From the NCBI GenBank assembly GCA_050115555.1, contig JASFQI010000026.1:1-24975 (forward strand): a stretch of DNA of 24,975 nucleotides, written 5' to 3'. Source of the DNA: JASFQI01 sp050115555. Lineage in GTDB: Bacteria > Desulfobacterota > DSM-4660 > Desulfatiglandales > HGW-15. Under the pieces are notes generated by a model. It had not been told where the DNA came from, ran no database searches, and saw only the letters and a program-made list of their open reading frames with translations. Below, piece by piece: positions 1-8,186 of the stretch (the first letter of the stretch is position 1; each line of letters opens with the position of its first letter). The position numbers and the translations under genes were made by a program.

Positions 1-1
1 G

Positions 2-2494
2 TCCGGGCAGACCGGGCAACCCGCGCTGGTCCTTACAAGACCATTTGAAGGCGGTGTCCTCCTCGGGTACCTGGACCTGGCCACCCTGAACTCCATCACG
101 GACAAAAGCGTCATCGGTTCCACCGGATTTGCAGCCATTGTGGACCGGCAGGGGACCTACATTGCACATCCCAACCGCCGCCTGGTCTTTGAGCAGCTCA
201 ACGTGAAAAACCTGGACGTGGTGCGCCGAGGCCTGGCCGGGGAGGAAGGGACGTTCCAGTATGAGGCAAAGGGCGTTTCCATGCTCGGAAGCGTCGCACG
301 GGTCCCGCAGACCGGATGGCTGGTGACCGTGGTCCAACCGGAGGAGGAGGCCTTCACACGGGTGGACCGGATTCGAACGATCTTCTGGGGAGGCTCGAGC
401 CTGGCCGTGCTCCTTGCCCTCCTGGCGGCCCTGGCCAGCCTGCGAAAAACCCTGCGCCCCATGGGGAAGCTGGTCCAGGAAGCAAGGCATATGGCCGGAG
501 GGAACTACGACGTCCGGCCCGAACCCGGGGACTACAAAGAGTTTCAAGAGCTGGCCGAGGGCTTTCAAACCATGGCCAAGGCCGTGCACGTGCGAGAGAC
601 CGCGCTCCGCGAAAGCGAGGAGAAGTACCGCCTTCTTGTCGACAACATGAACGACTTGGTCATCGAGTTCGACGATCAACGGCGTCTGCTGTTTGGAAGC
701 CCTTCCGTATACGAACTCTTCGGGTTCACCGAGGAGGAGTTCCTGGGCCAGGACCTGACGCGTTTTGTCGATTCGTCGCATCAAGACGAAATCTCCGAAT
801 TCCTCGATCGCATCCAGCATCCACCTTACACGGCGTTTTACGAAGAGCGGGCCTCCACCCAAAAAGGGCTCCGGTGGCTGGCCTGGTCTGCGCGCGCCAC
901 GCTCGACGCCGATGGGAGGGTGAATTCCGTGATTTCAGTTGGACGGGACATCACGGAGCAGAAAATCGCAGAGGAACGCGTGCGCCGTTCCGAACGGCAA
1001 TTCCGCGACCTCTTCAACTCCATCAGCGACATCGTGTACACCCAGGACATGCAGGGCCGGTTCCTCAAGGTGAACCCCTCCCTTTTACAGCTCTTCGGGT
1101 ATGACGAGGAGGAAATCATCGGCAGGCCTGCGTCGGACTTCATGAAGCCCGAAATCAAGTCTCTCTTCCAAAAAGAGTACCTGGAGGCTCTCCGGACGAA
1201 GGGGTACCACGAAGGGATCTCCCTTTACTTCACAAAAGAGGGCAAACGCCTCTACCTCGAGTATCGGAGCGTACGGATTCGGCCCGACGACGGTGAGCCT
1301 TACATCAGCGGGACAGGGAGGGATGTGACCGAGAAGATCGCTGCCGAGAGAAAAATCCAGCAGCTCCAGGACCAGATGATCCAGGCGAAAAAGATGGAGG
1401 CCATCGGAACCCTGGCCGGCGGCATCGCCCATGACTTCAACAACCTTCTCATGGGCATTCAGGGGAACGCCTCGCTCATGCTCCTTGAAACCCCCGCGGG
1501 TCACCCGCACCAGCATAAGCTCAAGGGCATTGAGCAGTACGTGAGAAGCGGAGCGGAGCTCACCCGACAGCTCCTGGGTTTCGCCCGGGGCGGCAAGTAC
1601 GAGGTCAAACCCATCGATCTGAACGACCTGGTGCAGCAAAGCGCCGAGATGTTCGGCCGAACGCGCAAGGAGATCGTCCTTCGCATGACATTCCAGGAGT
1701 CCCTCTGGGTGGTCGAGGCGGATCGAACCCAGATCGAGCAGGTCCTGCTCAACCTCTATGTCAATGCCTGGCAGTCCATGCCCTCGGGCGGGACCCTCCA
1801 TCTCGAAACCGAAAATGTGGAGCTTTCCCCCGATGATGTGGAACCGCACCAGGTGGACCCCGGTCGCTTTGTTCGGATCACCGTGCGAGATACCGGCATG
1901 GGCATGGACGAAGATACCCGCGAACGCATCTTCGAGCCCTTCTTCACCAGCAAGGAGATGGGGCGCGGGACCGGGCTCGGTCTGGCTTCGGTCTACGGCA
2001 TCGTCAAGAACCACGGCGGTTTTATTTCCGTGGAAAGCGAGAAGGGAGAAGGCGCAACCTTCCATCTCTACTTCCCTGCTACCGAGGGCACTGTCCAGGA
2101 GGAGCGAGCCCCCCGAAAGGAGCTGGCCCTGGGCTCGGGAACCGTCCTGATCGTAGACGACGAGCAGCTCATCCTCTCCCTGGGGAAGGAGATGTTGAAA
2201 CGGCTCGGCTATGAAGTGATCACCGCATCAAGCGGCGAGGAGGCGCTGCGCGTGGTGAGCGAACAGGGATCCGCGATCGATGTTGTCATTCTGGACATGA
2301 TCATGCCCGGCACGGGCGGTGGAGAGGTATTCGACCGGCTCCGGGAGATCGACCCCCACATTCGGGTCCTTCTGTCCAGCGGGTACAGCGTCGACGGAAA
2401 CGCGCAGGCCATCCTCGACCGCGGATGCAACGGCTTCCTTCAGAAGCCGTTCGATCTTCAGGAACTCTCCGAAAAGCTCAAAGAGGTGCTGTGA
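2..2494 (+). CDS. Hybrid sensor histidine kinase (Cache-HAMP-PAS-PAS-HisKA-HATPase-REC), 5' end outside window
   Basis: Membrane-bound hybrid histidine kinase. The reading frame is open from the first bases of the window (frame of nt 2), so the start lies upstream; a GTG at 140 is internal. The first ~350 nt encode the end of an extracellular Cache-like sensor (DRQGTYIAHPN is typical). One membrane segment follows at about nt 377-440, then HAMP (about 443-590), two PAS domains (about 610-960 and 980-1340), HisKA with phospho-acceptor His in AHDFNN (codon 1430-1432), HATPase_c (DTGMGMD, GTGLGL) and a C-terminal REC domain with its phospho-acceptor Asp in VVILDMIMPG (codon 2294). The REC lacks an output domain, so phosphate probably goes to another protein or back to the kinase. 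The next gene is convergent, 64 bp away. The input ligand is unknown; Cache domains often bind small organic molecules. Confidence 0.93.
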   Translation, partial: SGQTGQPALVLTRPFEGGVLLGYLDLATLNSITDKSVIGSTGFAAIVDRQGTYIAHPNRRLVFEQLNVKNLDVVRRGLAGEEGTFQYEAKGVSMLGSVARVPQTGWLVTVVQPEEEAFTRVDRIRTIFWGGSSLAVLLALLAALASLRKTLRPMGKLVQEARHMAGGNYDVRPEPGDYKEFQELAEGFQTMAKAVHVRETALRESEEKYRLLVDNMNDLVIEFDDQRRLLFGSPSVYELFGFTEEEFLGQDLTRFVDSSHQDEISEFLDRIQHPPYTAFYEERASTQKGLRWLAWSARATLDADGRVNSVISVGRDITEQKIAEERVRRSERQFRDLFNSISDIVYTQDMQGRFLKVNPSLLQLFGYDEEEIIGRPASDFMKPEIKSLFQKEYLEALRTKGYHEGISLYFTKEGKRLYLEYRSVRIRPDDGEPYISGTGRDVTEKIAAERKIQQLQDQMIQAKKMEAIGTLAGGIAHDFNNLLMGIQGNASLMLLETPAGHPHQHKLKGIEQYVRSGAELTRQLLGFARGGKYEVKPIDLNDLVQQSAEMFGRTRKEIVLRMTFQESLWVVEADRTQIEQVLLNLYVNAWQSMPSGGTLHLETENVELSPDDVEPHQVDPGRFVRITVRDTGMGMDEDTRERIFEPFFTSKEMGRGTGLGLASVYGIVKNHGGFISVESEKGEGATFHLYFPATEGTVQEERAPRKELALGSGTVLIVDDEQLILSLGKEMLKRLGYEVITASSGEEALRVVSEQGSAIDVVILDMIMPGTGGGEVFDRLREIDPHIRVLLSSGYSVDGNAQAILDRGCNGFLQKPFDLQELSEKLKEVL

Positions 2495-2558
2495 CACCTC
2501 CTGACTCCCTTATATATGGGATTCCGTGCCCGGGCCCAGGGCGCCGGACGGTTCGACC

Positions 2559-3302
2559 TCACGCACTCGATGTATCTCCGTACTTCTCGCGAAACGCCTC
2601 GACCACAATTCCGGCGGCCCAGGCGGGCTCATGGATCATGTCGCAATTGATCACCAGGTCGAACTCGTACGCAGAAGCGTCCTTTTTTCCGTAAACGCTT
2701 CGAAAAAAGTCGTGCTGCTCGCGATCGATCTTGGGCAGCTCCTGCTCAACCTCTTCCTCGGTGACGCCCAGGATGCCGGAGAGCCGCCGAATCCGCTGTG
2801 CATCCGAACCGATAAAGCGTACGGCCAGCACCCGGTCGCGCGGGAGAAGCAGGTGGATGCCGCGCCCCACAAACAGGGTGGGGGCAAGGCCTGCAATCGA
2901 CACCGCCGCACTGAACAGGTTACGAGTGTAGTCGCTTTTGATGAAGGCCTTTTCACCAAACGCCAGGGCCAGAAACTCATTGACCCTCCCACGATACCGT
3001 TCGTCAAACATGGCCACGGTCTTTTCACTGAGCTCGGCCTGTCCTGAAATGTACTCCAGGATCTCCCGATCCACGACCCGATACCCGATTCGGGGCGCCA
3101 CAATTTCCGCGATCTCCAGGGCACCCACGCCGATCTTTCTGGAAAAACAAATGGCCGGAGCGGGCTCGACCTTCTTGACCTTCCCCTTCAGCCTTCGCTG
3201 GTCCCATTCCTGAATGTACTGCCCCGCCATCTCTGCAACGCTCTTCCGCTTTTGCCCGTAGGTCCCGGGCGTGTACTCGACACCACCGATCTGGAACGCC
3301 AT
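2559..3302 (-). CDS. Cytidylate-kinase-like family protein
   Basis: 247-aa soluble protein resembling the cytidylate-kinase-like (Cytidylate_kin2) family: ICFSRKIGVGALEIAEIVAPRIGYRVVDREIL (residues 51-82, split here by key parts SRKIGVG and DREIL) is the nucleotide-binding start, VGRGIHLLL (146-154) is a typical second block, and IDREQHDFF...FDLVINCD (192-221) a third. The canonical GxxGxGK[ST] P-loop lysine is not visible; the loop reads SRKIGVGALEIA, so true CMP kinase activity is doubtful. A frame extends upstream to 3440, but ATG 3302 is preferred because AAAGGAGGGGGAT lies directly before it. An ATG 29-30 codons further upstream also has a ribosome binding site and is the alternative. 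Family members of this sort are common in deltaproteobacteria as extra copies; their role is not established. The gene is monocistronic here and convergent with the preceding hybrid kinase. Confidence 0.8.
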   Translation of the reverse strand: MAFQIGGVEYTPGTYGQKRKSVAEMAGQYIQEWDQRRLKGKVKKVEPAPAICFSRKIGVGALEIAEIVAPRIGYRVVDREILEYISGQAELSEKTVAMFDERYRGRVNEFLALAFGEKAFIKSDYTRNLFSAAVSIAGLAPTLFVGRGIHLLLPRDRVLAVRFIGSDAQRIRRLSGILGVTEEEVEQELPKIDREQHDFFRSVYGKKDASAYEFDLVINCDMIHEPAWAAGIVVEAFREKYGDTSSA

Positions 3303-3817
3303 ATCCCCCTCCTTTTCCCACGGGGTAAACACCAGAGGGATTTCATCCCAACATGGCCCGGCTCGGCCGGATGCGATGCCTATCCCCTGCATGCGGCCCG
3401 TTCCCTCCTGAAAAGGGTGAAATAGCAACGGCTGTGCCACATGAACAAAGCCGATGCTTCTAAAGCTATCGCTCCGTTATTTCAGGAGATTCCCTTCGCA
3501 CCCGCGGATGATGCCGGTGGTTCGCGAGTCCGGATCGTGTCGGGAGGTTTTCCAAGCTGTAAAGGGGAACGAATTTCTGATAAGGAGCTTCTCCCCTCAA
3601 AGAAGACATCTGGCCAGCCCTGCCAAAGGGAAAAGAAAAGCCCGATCCGGGTAAGCTGGGGAAACTCCGGACCGGGCTCATCTTGATGCTGCGAGGGTTC
3701 AAGCAGGAGGTATTCCTGAAGGCATGGTTAAACTTCAGAGGGCCTCGCTTCCCTCATTTTTATAGAGTTCATTAAACGACAGGGGTTTCAAAAAAAAACA
3801 AACATCCGTTCGAAGAC
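3303..3817. other. Intergenic region with terminator, no convincing gene
   Basis: 515 bp between the cytidylate-kinase-like start and the stop of the transglutaminase-like gene, both on the minus strand. It holds the intrinsic terminator at 3630-3678. A smaller hairpin (CTGAAG 3716-3721 with a matching CTTCAG about 11 bases on) and a run of nine A (3790-3798, T on the minus strand) just after the protease stop are also present. Open frames of 66-81 codons exist but have no ribosome binding site or recognisable motif. The promoter of the cytidylate-kinase-like gene must lie between about 3303 and 3630. Confidence 0.55.
3630..3678 (-). terminator. Rho-independent terminator after the transglutaminase-like gene
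   Basis: Read on the minus strand, AGCCCGGTCCGG (3678-3667) pairs with CCGGATCGGGCT (3650-3639) with one mismatch across a 16-base loop, and is followed at once by TTTTCTTTTCCC. A GC-rich stem plus U-rich tract is the standard intrinsic terminator form. It ends transcripts from the gene at 3818-4435 and insulates the cytidylate-kinase-like gene. Confidence 0.8.
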
Positions 3818-4435
3818 TCATCGAGCCAAAAGCCGGTCCAGCTCCCCGGGCGTTCCAAGTCCGGAAATCGGTACATCCCCGGTCACTTGAACGTAGGAAG
3901 CCCTAAATGGGCGTTTTGCTCGAATGAAAACGTAAGCCAGAATTTGATACTCCCGATAAATCGGGGCCAGAAACAATGGCGGCCGCCTTGACATGGACTG
4001 AGCCTTTGTCTTGCGCGTCCAATCCACCACGACCCAGGCGCCGTCCTGTTCCCGTTTGTAAAGGGTCCATGCATGTCCGGAACGCTTGCCACCCACTTGG
4101 ATCATGCCGATGATGGTTCGAATGTTTTCCAGGGGAATGCCCGCATAAGCGGCGAGGGACTGGGTCAGCAAGGCACCGTCCTCACAGTCCGCCTTACCCT
4201 TGCGGATGGTCACGGACGGGTGATAGCTGGCTTCATCGCGTCCATAGAGCTCCCGATCCGGTACGTATTCGATGTTTTCCCGCACCCAATCCTCGATCTT
4301 CCTCATCTTCTGATCGTAGGAATCACTCCTTCTGACGATCTTCTCTGCAAGGCGTTCCATCATTCCAACGCCCGAGGCGCTGGAGGGCAGAAGGAGGCAC
4401 GCGATCAGGACAACTACTGGAACCTGTTTTCGCAT
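3818..4435 (-). CDS. Exported transglutaminase-like cysteine protease (BTLCP/LapG-type fold)
   Basis: 205-aa protein with an N-terminal signal peptide (MRKQVPVVVLIACLLLPSSA, cleavage near residues 20-24), so it acts in the periplasm or outside. The papain/transglutaminase catalytic triad is visible in order: Cys84 in GKADCEDGALL, His121 in SGHAWTLY, Asp138 in VVVDWT. The size and motif order fit bacterial transglutaminase-like cysteine proteinases (the family of LapG, which cleaves surface adhesins), although no adhesin, type I secretion or LapD-like gene lies nearby, so that specific role is not shown. The start is ATG 4435 with GAGGAAAG seven bases upstream. The gene is alone between a 600-bp spacer upstream and a terminator downstream. 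Alternative: a general transglutaminase-like hydrolase acting on cell-wall or protein amides. Confidence 0.8.
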   Translation of the reverse strand: MRKQVPVVVLIACLLLPSSASGVGMMERLAEKIVRRSDSYDQKMRKIEDWVRENIEYVPDRELYGRDEASYHPSVTIRKGKADCEDGALLTQSLAAYAGIPLENIRTIIGMIQVGGKRSGHAWTLYKREQDGAWVVVDWTRKTKAQSMSRRPPLFLAPIYREYQILAYVFIRAKRPFRASYVQVTGDVPISGLGTPGELDRLLAR

Positions 4436-5034
4436 AAAACTTTCCTCATCGGATTTTCCAAAACGATTTCTGCAAAACGCTTTCCCGGAGGCACCTCTCG
4501 CGGTACCGGAGAGCTGACGAGCCGGTATGTGCCCCTTTGGGCATGTGTGGAGATTTCGTGCACATTATCGGCATCATGCGGTTCCGTCAAGGTCCGGCCG
4601 CTGTGAGGTGTGCTTTAAAGTGTATCCACGATTCCATTGCAATTCTAATCCGTCATCGGGCCTCCCAGGAATTGAACAACACGCAAGGCTGGAACGTATG
4701 AAAACGCTTCGCTCGCGCATTCCTCAAGCTTGCTGCAGGGAGATGCAAATGACCGGGTTGAAAGGATTCATTCGGCCTGCAATGCTCCGGCCGGGCTGGA
4801 CGGATGGTGCTTGGTGTCGTTACGGAGACGGACCTGAACGCCTGTTGGGCAGTTCGACATTGGATTCTTCTCTTATACCGCTTCAAGATTGCAGGACTCG
4901 TCCAAGTCCGCGTCCGGATCCAGGGGATGCGAACGGCCCGTCAAAAGCTCATCCGGGAAACAAACGGCCAATTGGAGGAATGACTCAGGATATCCTGACG
5001 CGGAGGTACGGCACCAGGCCTTTATTCTCGGCTC
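4436..5034. other. 600-bp gap with no supported gene
   Basis: The gap lies between the start of the transglutaminase-like gene and the stop of cydB, both minus strand. It holds open frames up to 184 codons (4527-5081, plus), but these are rich in Arg/Pro/Ser/Cys, lack ribosome binding sites and overlap cydB, so I do not call them. The part near 4500-4560 is structured: TACCGG (from 4504) with CCGGTA (to 4527), and TGCCC-CTTT-GGGCA around 4530-4543; it could be a leader of the protease gene, but I recognise no riboswitch class. A perfect 14-bp palindrome TCAGGATATCCTGA lies at 4985-4998, 37 bp after the cydB stop. Confidence 0.5.
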
Positions 5035-6060
5035 TCACGAATGCCCGTAAGCCGACTCTTCCGCGCTCACCTTTCCTTTGAAGAGGTGATAGGCCCAAAT
5101 CTGATAAGCCAGGACCAGGGGAATGAAAAGAATCACCACGATGAGCATGATTTTCAGGGTCAGCGGGCTGGACGAGGCGTTGTGAGCGGTCAGGCTGTAA
5201 GCTGGATCTATGCTTGAGGGAAAAAGGGCAGGGAAGAGCCCTGCCACACCGAAAAAGGTGGCACCGACGATGGTCATGGCCGATGAGAACCAGGCCTTCC
5301 AAAACTTCCCTTTCCCCAGGAAGTAGCGTATCCCGAGAAGGGCGAGCACGGTCATCAGAATCAAGAGGAAAAACGCCGGGTGCGCCAGGTAGTTGTCGTA
5401 GAGCCGGGTGGCGAATGCACTGGCAGCAAGAAACACGACCGCCGCAGCCAGCAGGGCCACCCATAGGGCCTTTGCCGCACCGACCGCCCGGCGATGAAGG
5501 TCCCCCTCGCTCCTGATAACCAGCCAGAGCGCACCGTGGACAAGAAAGAAAAGCAGGAATAGAACCCCTCCTAGGAGGCCATAGGGGTTCAAGAGCGTGA
5601 ACAGGGTACCCTGGTAGACCCCGTCCTGATCAAAGGGAATGCCTTTAAAGATGTTTGCAAATGCGGCACCCAGAAGGATCGCGGGAACCAGACTCCCCAC
5701 GAACATGCAGCCGTCCCACACCCTCCTCCATCCTGGATTCTCCGTGGTTGCACGGAACTCGAAGCTCACCCCGCGAAGGATGAGGCCGAAGAGAAGCAGC
5801 ATCAGGGCGGAGTATAGCGAGCTGAACATCACGGCATAAACCAGGGGGAACGCGGCAAAGGTGACCCCTCCCGCCGTGATGAGCCAGACCTCATTTCCGT
5901 CCCACAAAGGCCCCATGGCCTGATACATCACCTTCTTGTCTGCTTCGTCTCTTGCAAGAAAGGGCATCAGGGATCCCATGCCAAGATCAAAGCCGTCCGT
6001 CATGAAGTAGATGGCCCAAAGGAGCCCCCAAAGGAAAAACCAGATATTCTGCATTGCCAT
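5035..6060 (-). CDS. cydB: Cytochrome bd ubiquinol oxidase subunit II
   Basis: 341-aa polytopic membrane protein, the second subunit of the quinol:O2 oxidoreductase cytochrome bd, which reduces O2 to water without proton pumping. The N-terminus has the CydB signature: WFFLWGLLWAIYFMTDGFDLG, then GPLWDGNEVWLITAGG, with about eight or nine hydrophobic segments. It is slightly shorter than E. coli CydB (379 aa). The start is ATG 6060 with GGGGAGGATACC before it; the ATG two codons later is possible. It lies 50 bp after cydA in the same operon. No CydX-like small ORF is seen between the two genes or just after cydB. In a mainly anaerobic host this enzyme typically serves oxygen detoxification or microaerobic respiration; that role here is inference. 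Confidence 0.96.
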   Translation of the reverse strand: MAMQNIWFFLWGLLWAIYFMTDGFDLGMGSLMPFLARDEADKKVMYQAMGPLWDGNEVWLITAGGVTFAAFPLVYAVMFSSLYSALMLLLFGLILRGVSFEFRATTENPGWRRVWDGCMFVGSLVPAILLGAAFANIFKGIPFDQDGVYQGTLFTLLNPYGLLGGVLFLLFFLVHGALWLVIRSEGDLHRRAVGAAKALWVALLAAAVVFLAASAFATRLYDNYLAHPAFFLLILMTVLALLGIRYFLGKGKFWKAWFSSAMTIVGATFFGVAGLFPALFPSSIDPAYSLTAHNASSSPLTLKIMLIVVILFIPLVLAYQIWAYHLFKGKVSAEESAYGHS

Positions 6061-6110
6061 GGTATCCTCCCCAATGTTCCAGGCAGTGAAATGGTGCTTG
6101 TGATGGGTTT

Positions 6111-7415
6111 TCAGGCCGTTTCAGGTCCCTTTCGAGCATGTTTTGTCATGAGATAGAACGCAAAGACCCCCAGCAGTCCGTAAATTCCGATGAAAGCAGC
6201 AAGGGTGACCGAGACCTGGGACGCATGGATGGGCGAAAAGGCGTCCCGGGTCCTCATGATCCCGTAGACGATCCACGGCTGTCTTCCCACCTCGGCAAGG
6301 AGCCATCCCAGCTCGGAGGCGAGGTAGGGCAGGGGAATGGAAAACAGCAGGATCTTCAAGAGCCACGTTGTCTCTTCGATCCGGTCCCTCTTGAACCAGG
6401 CCACGATCGTGATCAGCATGAAATAGAATCCCAGCCCCACCATCAGGTTGAACGAGAGATGAGAAATGAGCACCGGCGGGCGGTCCTCCCTGGGAAAGTC
6501 TTTCAGCCCGATAACTTCCCCCTCAGTGGTGTGCTTGGCGAGCAGGCTCAACATCCCGGGAATCGGGAAAAGCTCCACACGGTTCCGTTCGTCTTTTTCG
6601 TCCGGAATGGCCAAAAGGTACTTGGGGACGTTTTTTTCGGTCTCCCAATGGGACTCCATGGCCGCCAGTTTGGCGGGCTGCTTTTCGGCCAGATCCGCAC
6701 CGTGCATGTGCCCCTCCACCACTTCGAAAATGGAAAAGACAAGCCCGAAGACCAGGGCCAAGCGAAAGGACTTGGTAAAGAAGGCCACGTGCTGTTTTTT
6801 AAGAAGGTGATACGCGCTGATCCCCATGACAAAGAAAGCACTCAGGATATAGGCCGCGGAAACGGTGTGCAGGAACTCGAGCACAGCGAACTTCTGGAAC
6901 ACCACCGCAGAAAAATCGGTCAGCTCGGCCCGGCCGTTCCGAATGGTGTACCCGACAGGGTGCTGCATCCAGGCATTGGCGATCAGGATCCACAGGGCGC
7001 TGAGGGTCGAGGCCCCTGCGACCAGCCACATGACCGTGGCGTGAACCTTTGCCGAGAGGCGCTTCCACCCGAAGATCCAAACGCCGAGCAGCGTGGATTC
7101 CAGAAAAAACGCGGCGGTCGCCTCAATGGCCAGAAGGGACCCGAAGATATCACCCACAAAGGCGGAGTACCGGGACCAGTTCGTACCGAACTGAAACTCC
7201 AGAGTAATCCCCGTGACGACCCCCACCGCGAAGTTGATCAGGAAGAGCTTCCCCCAGAATTTGGCCATTCGCAGATACGTCTCATCGCCGGTCCTGGCGT
7301 ATCGCGTCTCCATGACCGCCACGAGGATAGACAAACCCAGGGTCAGCGGTACAAACAGGAAGTGAAAAGCAGTGGCCGCTGCAAATTGCAAGCGGGATAA
7401 GATGAGGACGTCCAT
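6111..7415 (-). CDS. cydA: Cytochrome bd ubiquinol oxidase subunit I (short Q-loop form)
   Basis: 434-aa haem-bearing subunit of cytochrome bd. Haem ligands expected from E. coli are present: His18 (FHFLFVPLTLGL), His183 (EFLHTVSAAY) and Met325 (NLMVGLGF); Glu98 and Glu106 (IEATAAFFLE) of the proton path and the GRQPW motif (377-381) are also kept. The protein is about 90 residues shorter than E. coli CydA (522), as in enzymes with a short quinol-binding Q-loop. The start is ATG 7415, with AAAGGAGAAAAGCCT just upstream and the standard N-terminus MDVLILSRLQFA; the frame is open to 7544 but that extension overlaps the rrf2 gene. It is second in an rrf2-cydA-cydB operon, 49 bp after rrf2. Confidence 0.97.
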   Translation of the reverse strand: MDVLILSRLQFAAATAFHFLFVPLTLGLSILVAVMETRYARTGDETYLRMAKFWGKLFLINFAVGVVTGITLEFQFGTNWSRYSAFVGDIFGSLLAIEATAAFFLESTLLGVWIFGWKRLSAKVHATVMWLVAGASTLSALWILIANAWMQHPVGYTIRNGRAELTDFSAVVFQKFAVLEFLHTVSAAYILSAFFVMGISAYHLLKKQHVAFFTKSFRLALVFGLVFSIFEVVEGHMHGADLAEKQPAKLAAMESHWETEKNVPKYLLAIPDEKDERNRVELFPIPGMLSLLAKHTTEGEVIGLKDFPREDRPPVLISHLSFNLMVGLGFYFMLITIVAWFKRDRIEETTWLLKILLFSIPLPYLASELGWLLAEVGRQPWIVYGIMRTRDAFSPIHASQVSVTLAAFIGIYGLLGVFAFYLMTKHARKGPETA

Positions 7416-7464
7416 AGGCTTTTCTCCTTTCCTGCCGCATAGCGGCGGACCACGAATCAGTGAG

Positions 7465-7914
7465 TCACTTCCCCTTCGGGTTTCCAAAAGGATCGAAAGG
7501 ACGCGCGCACGTGCTCTCCTCCATAAGGGCTGAAAAAGTGGCACGCTTCAGCGTCTCCCTGAGCTGGTTCCGGGCCTCCTGCCATACGCGGTTTACGCCG
7601 CAGTTCGGACTTCGAAAGCAGGACTCGGGATTCATGATGCAATCGTTCAGAAAAATTTCACCGATAAAGGTTTCCACCACATCCAGGAGGGTAATGTTTT
7701 CGGGAGAAGCGAGCAGACGATAGCCGCCCTTGGCCCCTTGGAGGATCTCTATGATTCCAGCCCTTGCAAGCTGCTGGGCGACTTTGCCGAGGAAGGCCGC
7801 CGGTATTTTCATTCCTTGCGCGATATCTCTCCTTCGTACCACTTCGTCTTTCCCCTTCAGTGACATGTAGAGCACACAACGGACGCCGTACTCAGCGGCT
7901 CGGTTCAGGCGCAT
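7465..7914 (-). CDS. Rrf2-family transcriptional regulator, probable Fe-S sensor
   Basis: 149-aa Rrf2-family DNA-binding protein. The winged helix occupies about residues 1-80 (MRLNRAAEYGVRCVLYM, DIAQGMKIPAAFLGKVAQQLARAGII, GAKGGYRL). Three cysteines, Cys92, Cys99 and Cys105 (CIMNPESCFRSPNC), are placed as the cluster ligands of IscR and NsrR, so an Fe-S cluster sensing O2, NO or redox state is likely. The first spacing is six residues rather than the five usual in IscR/NsrR. A further Cys136 lies near the C-terminus. The start is ATG 7914 with GAGG six bases upstream. It is the promoter-proximal gene of the operon with cydAB, so it most likely controls the oxidase and itself. I cannot tell whether it is closer to IscR, NsrR or another branch. 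Confidence 0.9.
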   Translation of the reverse strand: MRLNRAAEYGVRCVLYMSLKGKDEVVRRRDIAQGMKIPAAFLGKVAQQLARAGIIEILQGAKGGYRLLASPENITLLDVVETFIGEIFLNDCIMNPESCFRSPNCGVNRVWQEARNQLRETLKRATFSALMEESTCARPFDPFGNPKGK

Positions 7915-7951
7915 GAAATCCTCAAATCAAGATAAATAAGATATTAATTGT

Positions 7952-7980
7952 CCTATATAACGTTTCTTCTAATAAGTCAA
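7952..7980 (-). promoter_or_regulatory. Candidate sigma-70-type promoter of rrf2-cydAB
   Basis: On the minus strand TTGACT (7980-7975) is followed after 17 bases by TATAGG (7957-7952); an overlapping TATATA with a 15-base spacer is the alternative -10. It sits 38 bp upstream of the rrf2 ATG in an AT-rich stretch that contrasts with the coding GC. Short repeats of ATAT around it may serve as operator for the Rrf2 protein, but I see no clear IscR/NsrR consensus. Confidence 0.5.
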
Positions 7981-8186
7981 CACCCAATTTCCAGGGCATC
8001 GCTCTAGGCCCGAGGGGTGCTGCAATCCCTGCACACCGGACGACCGATGTGCCAAAAACTTTAAAGACGTTTTCGAATCACAGCCGGACCTGAGGGTATG
8101 CAACCCGGACAGGCGTTCCGAACAAGAATATCCCCGTGGATCCTTCTATTCGATTCCTTTCCGTTGCCATGGGCAGGCGTCCCCAC

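Noticed and set aside
1085..2065. 326-codon open frame antisense to the first hybrid kinase
   Set aside because: It mirrors the HisKA/HATPase coding sequence, where GC-biased codons leave the opposite frame open; no motif or ribosome binding site.
2505..2522. CCCTTATATATGGG as a terminator or operator after the first hybrid kinase
   Set aside because: Only three G-C pairs around an AT core and no T-run; too weak to call between the converging genes.
4985..4998. Perfect palindrome TCAGGATATCCTGA as the cydB terminator
   Set aside because: No loop and no U-tract; it may be a protein site or chance, so it is only noted.
4527..5081. 184-codon plus-strand frame in the spacer before cydB
   Set aside because: Rich in Arg, Pro, Ser and Cys, no ribosome binding site, and it runs into the 3' end of cydB.
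6138..7400. 420-codon open frame antisense to cydA
   Set aside because: It is the mirror of a well-conserved coding sequence; its translation is charged, low in hydrophobic pattern and has no ribosome binding site or family motif.
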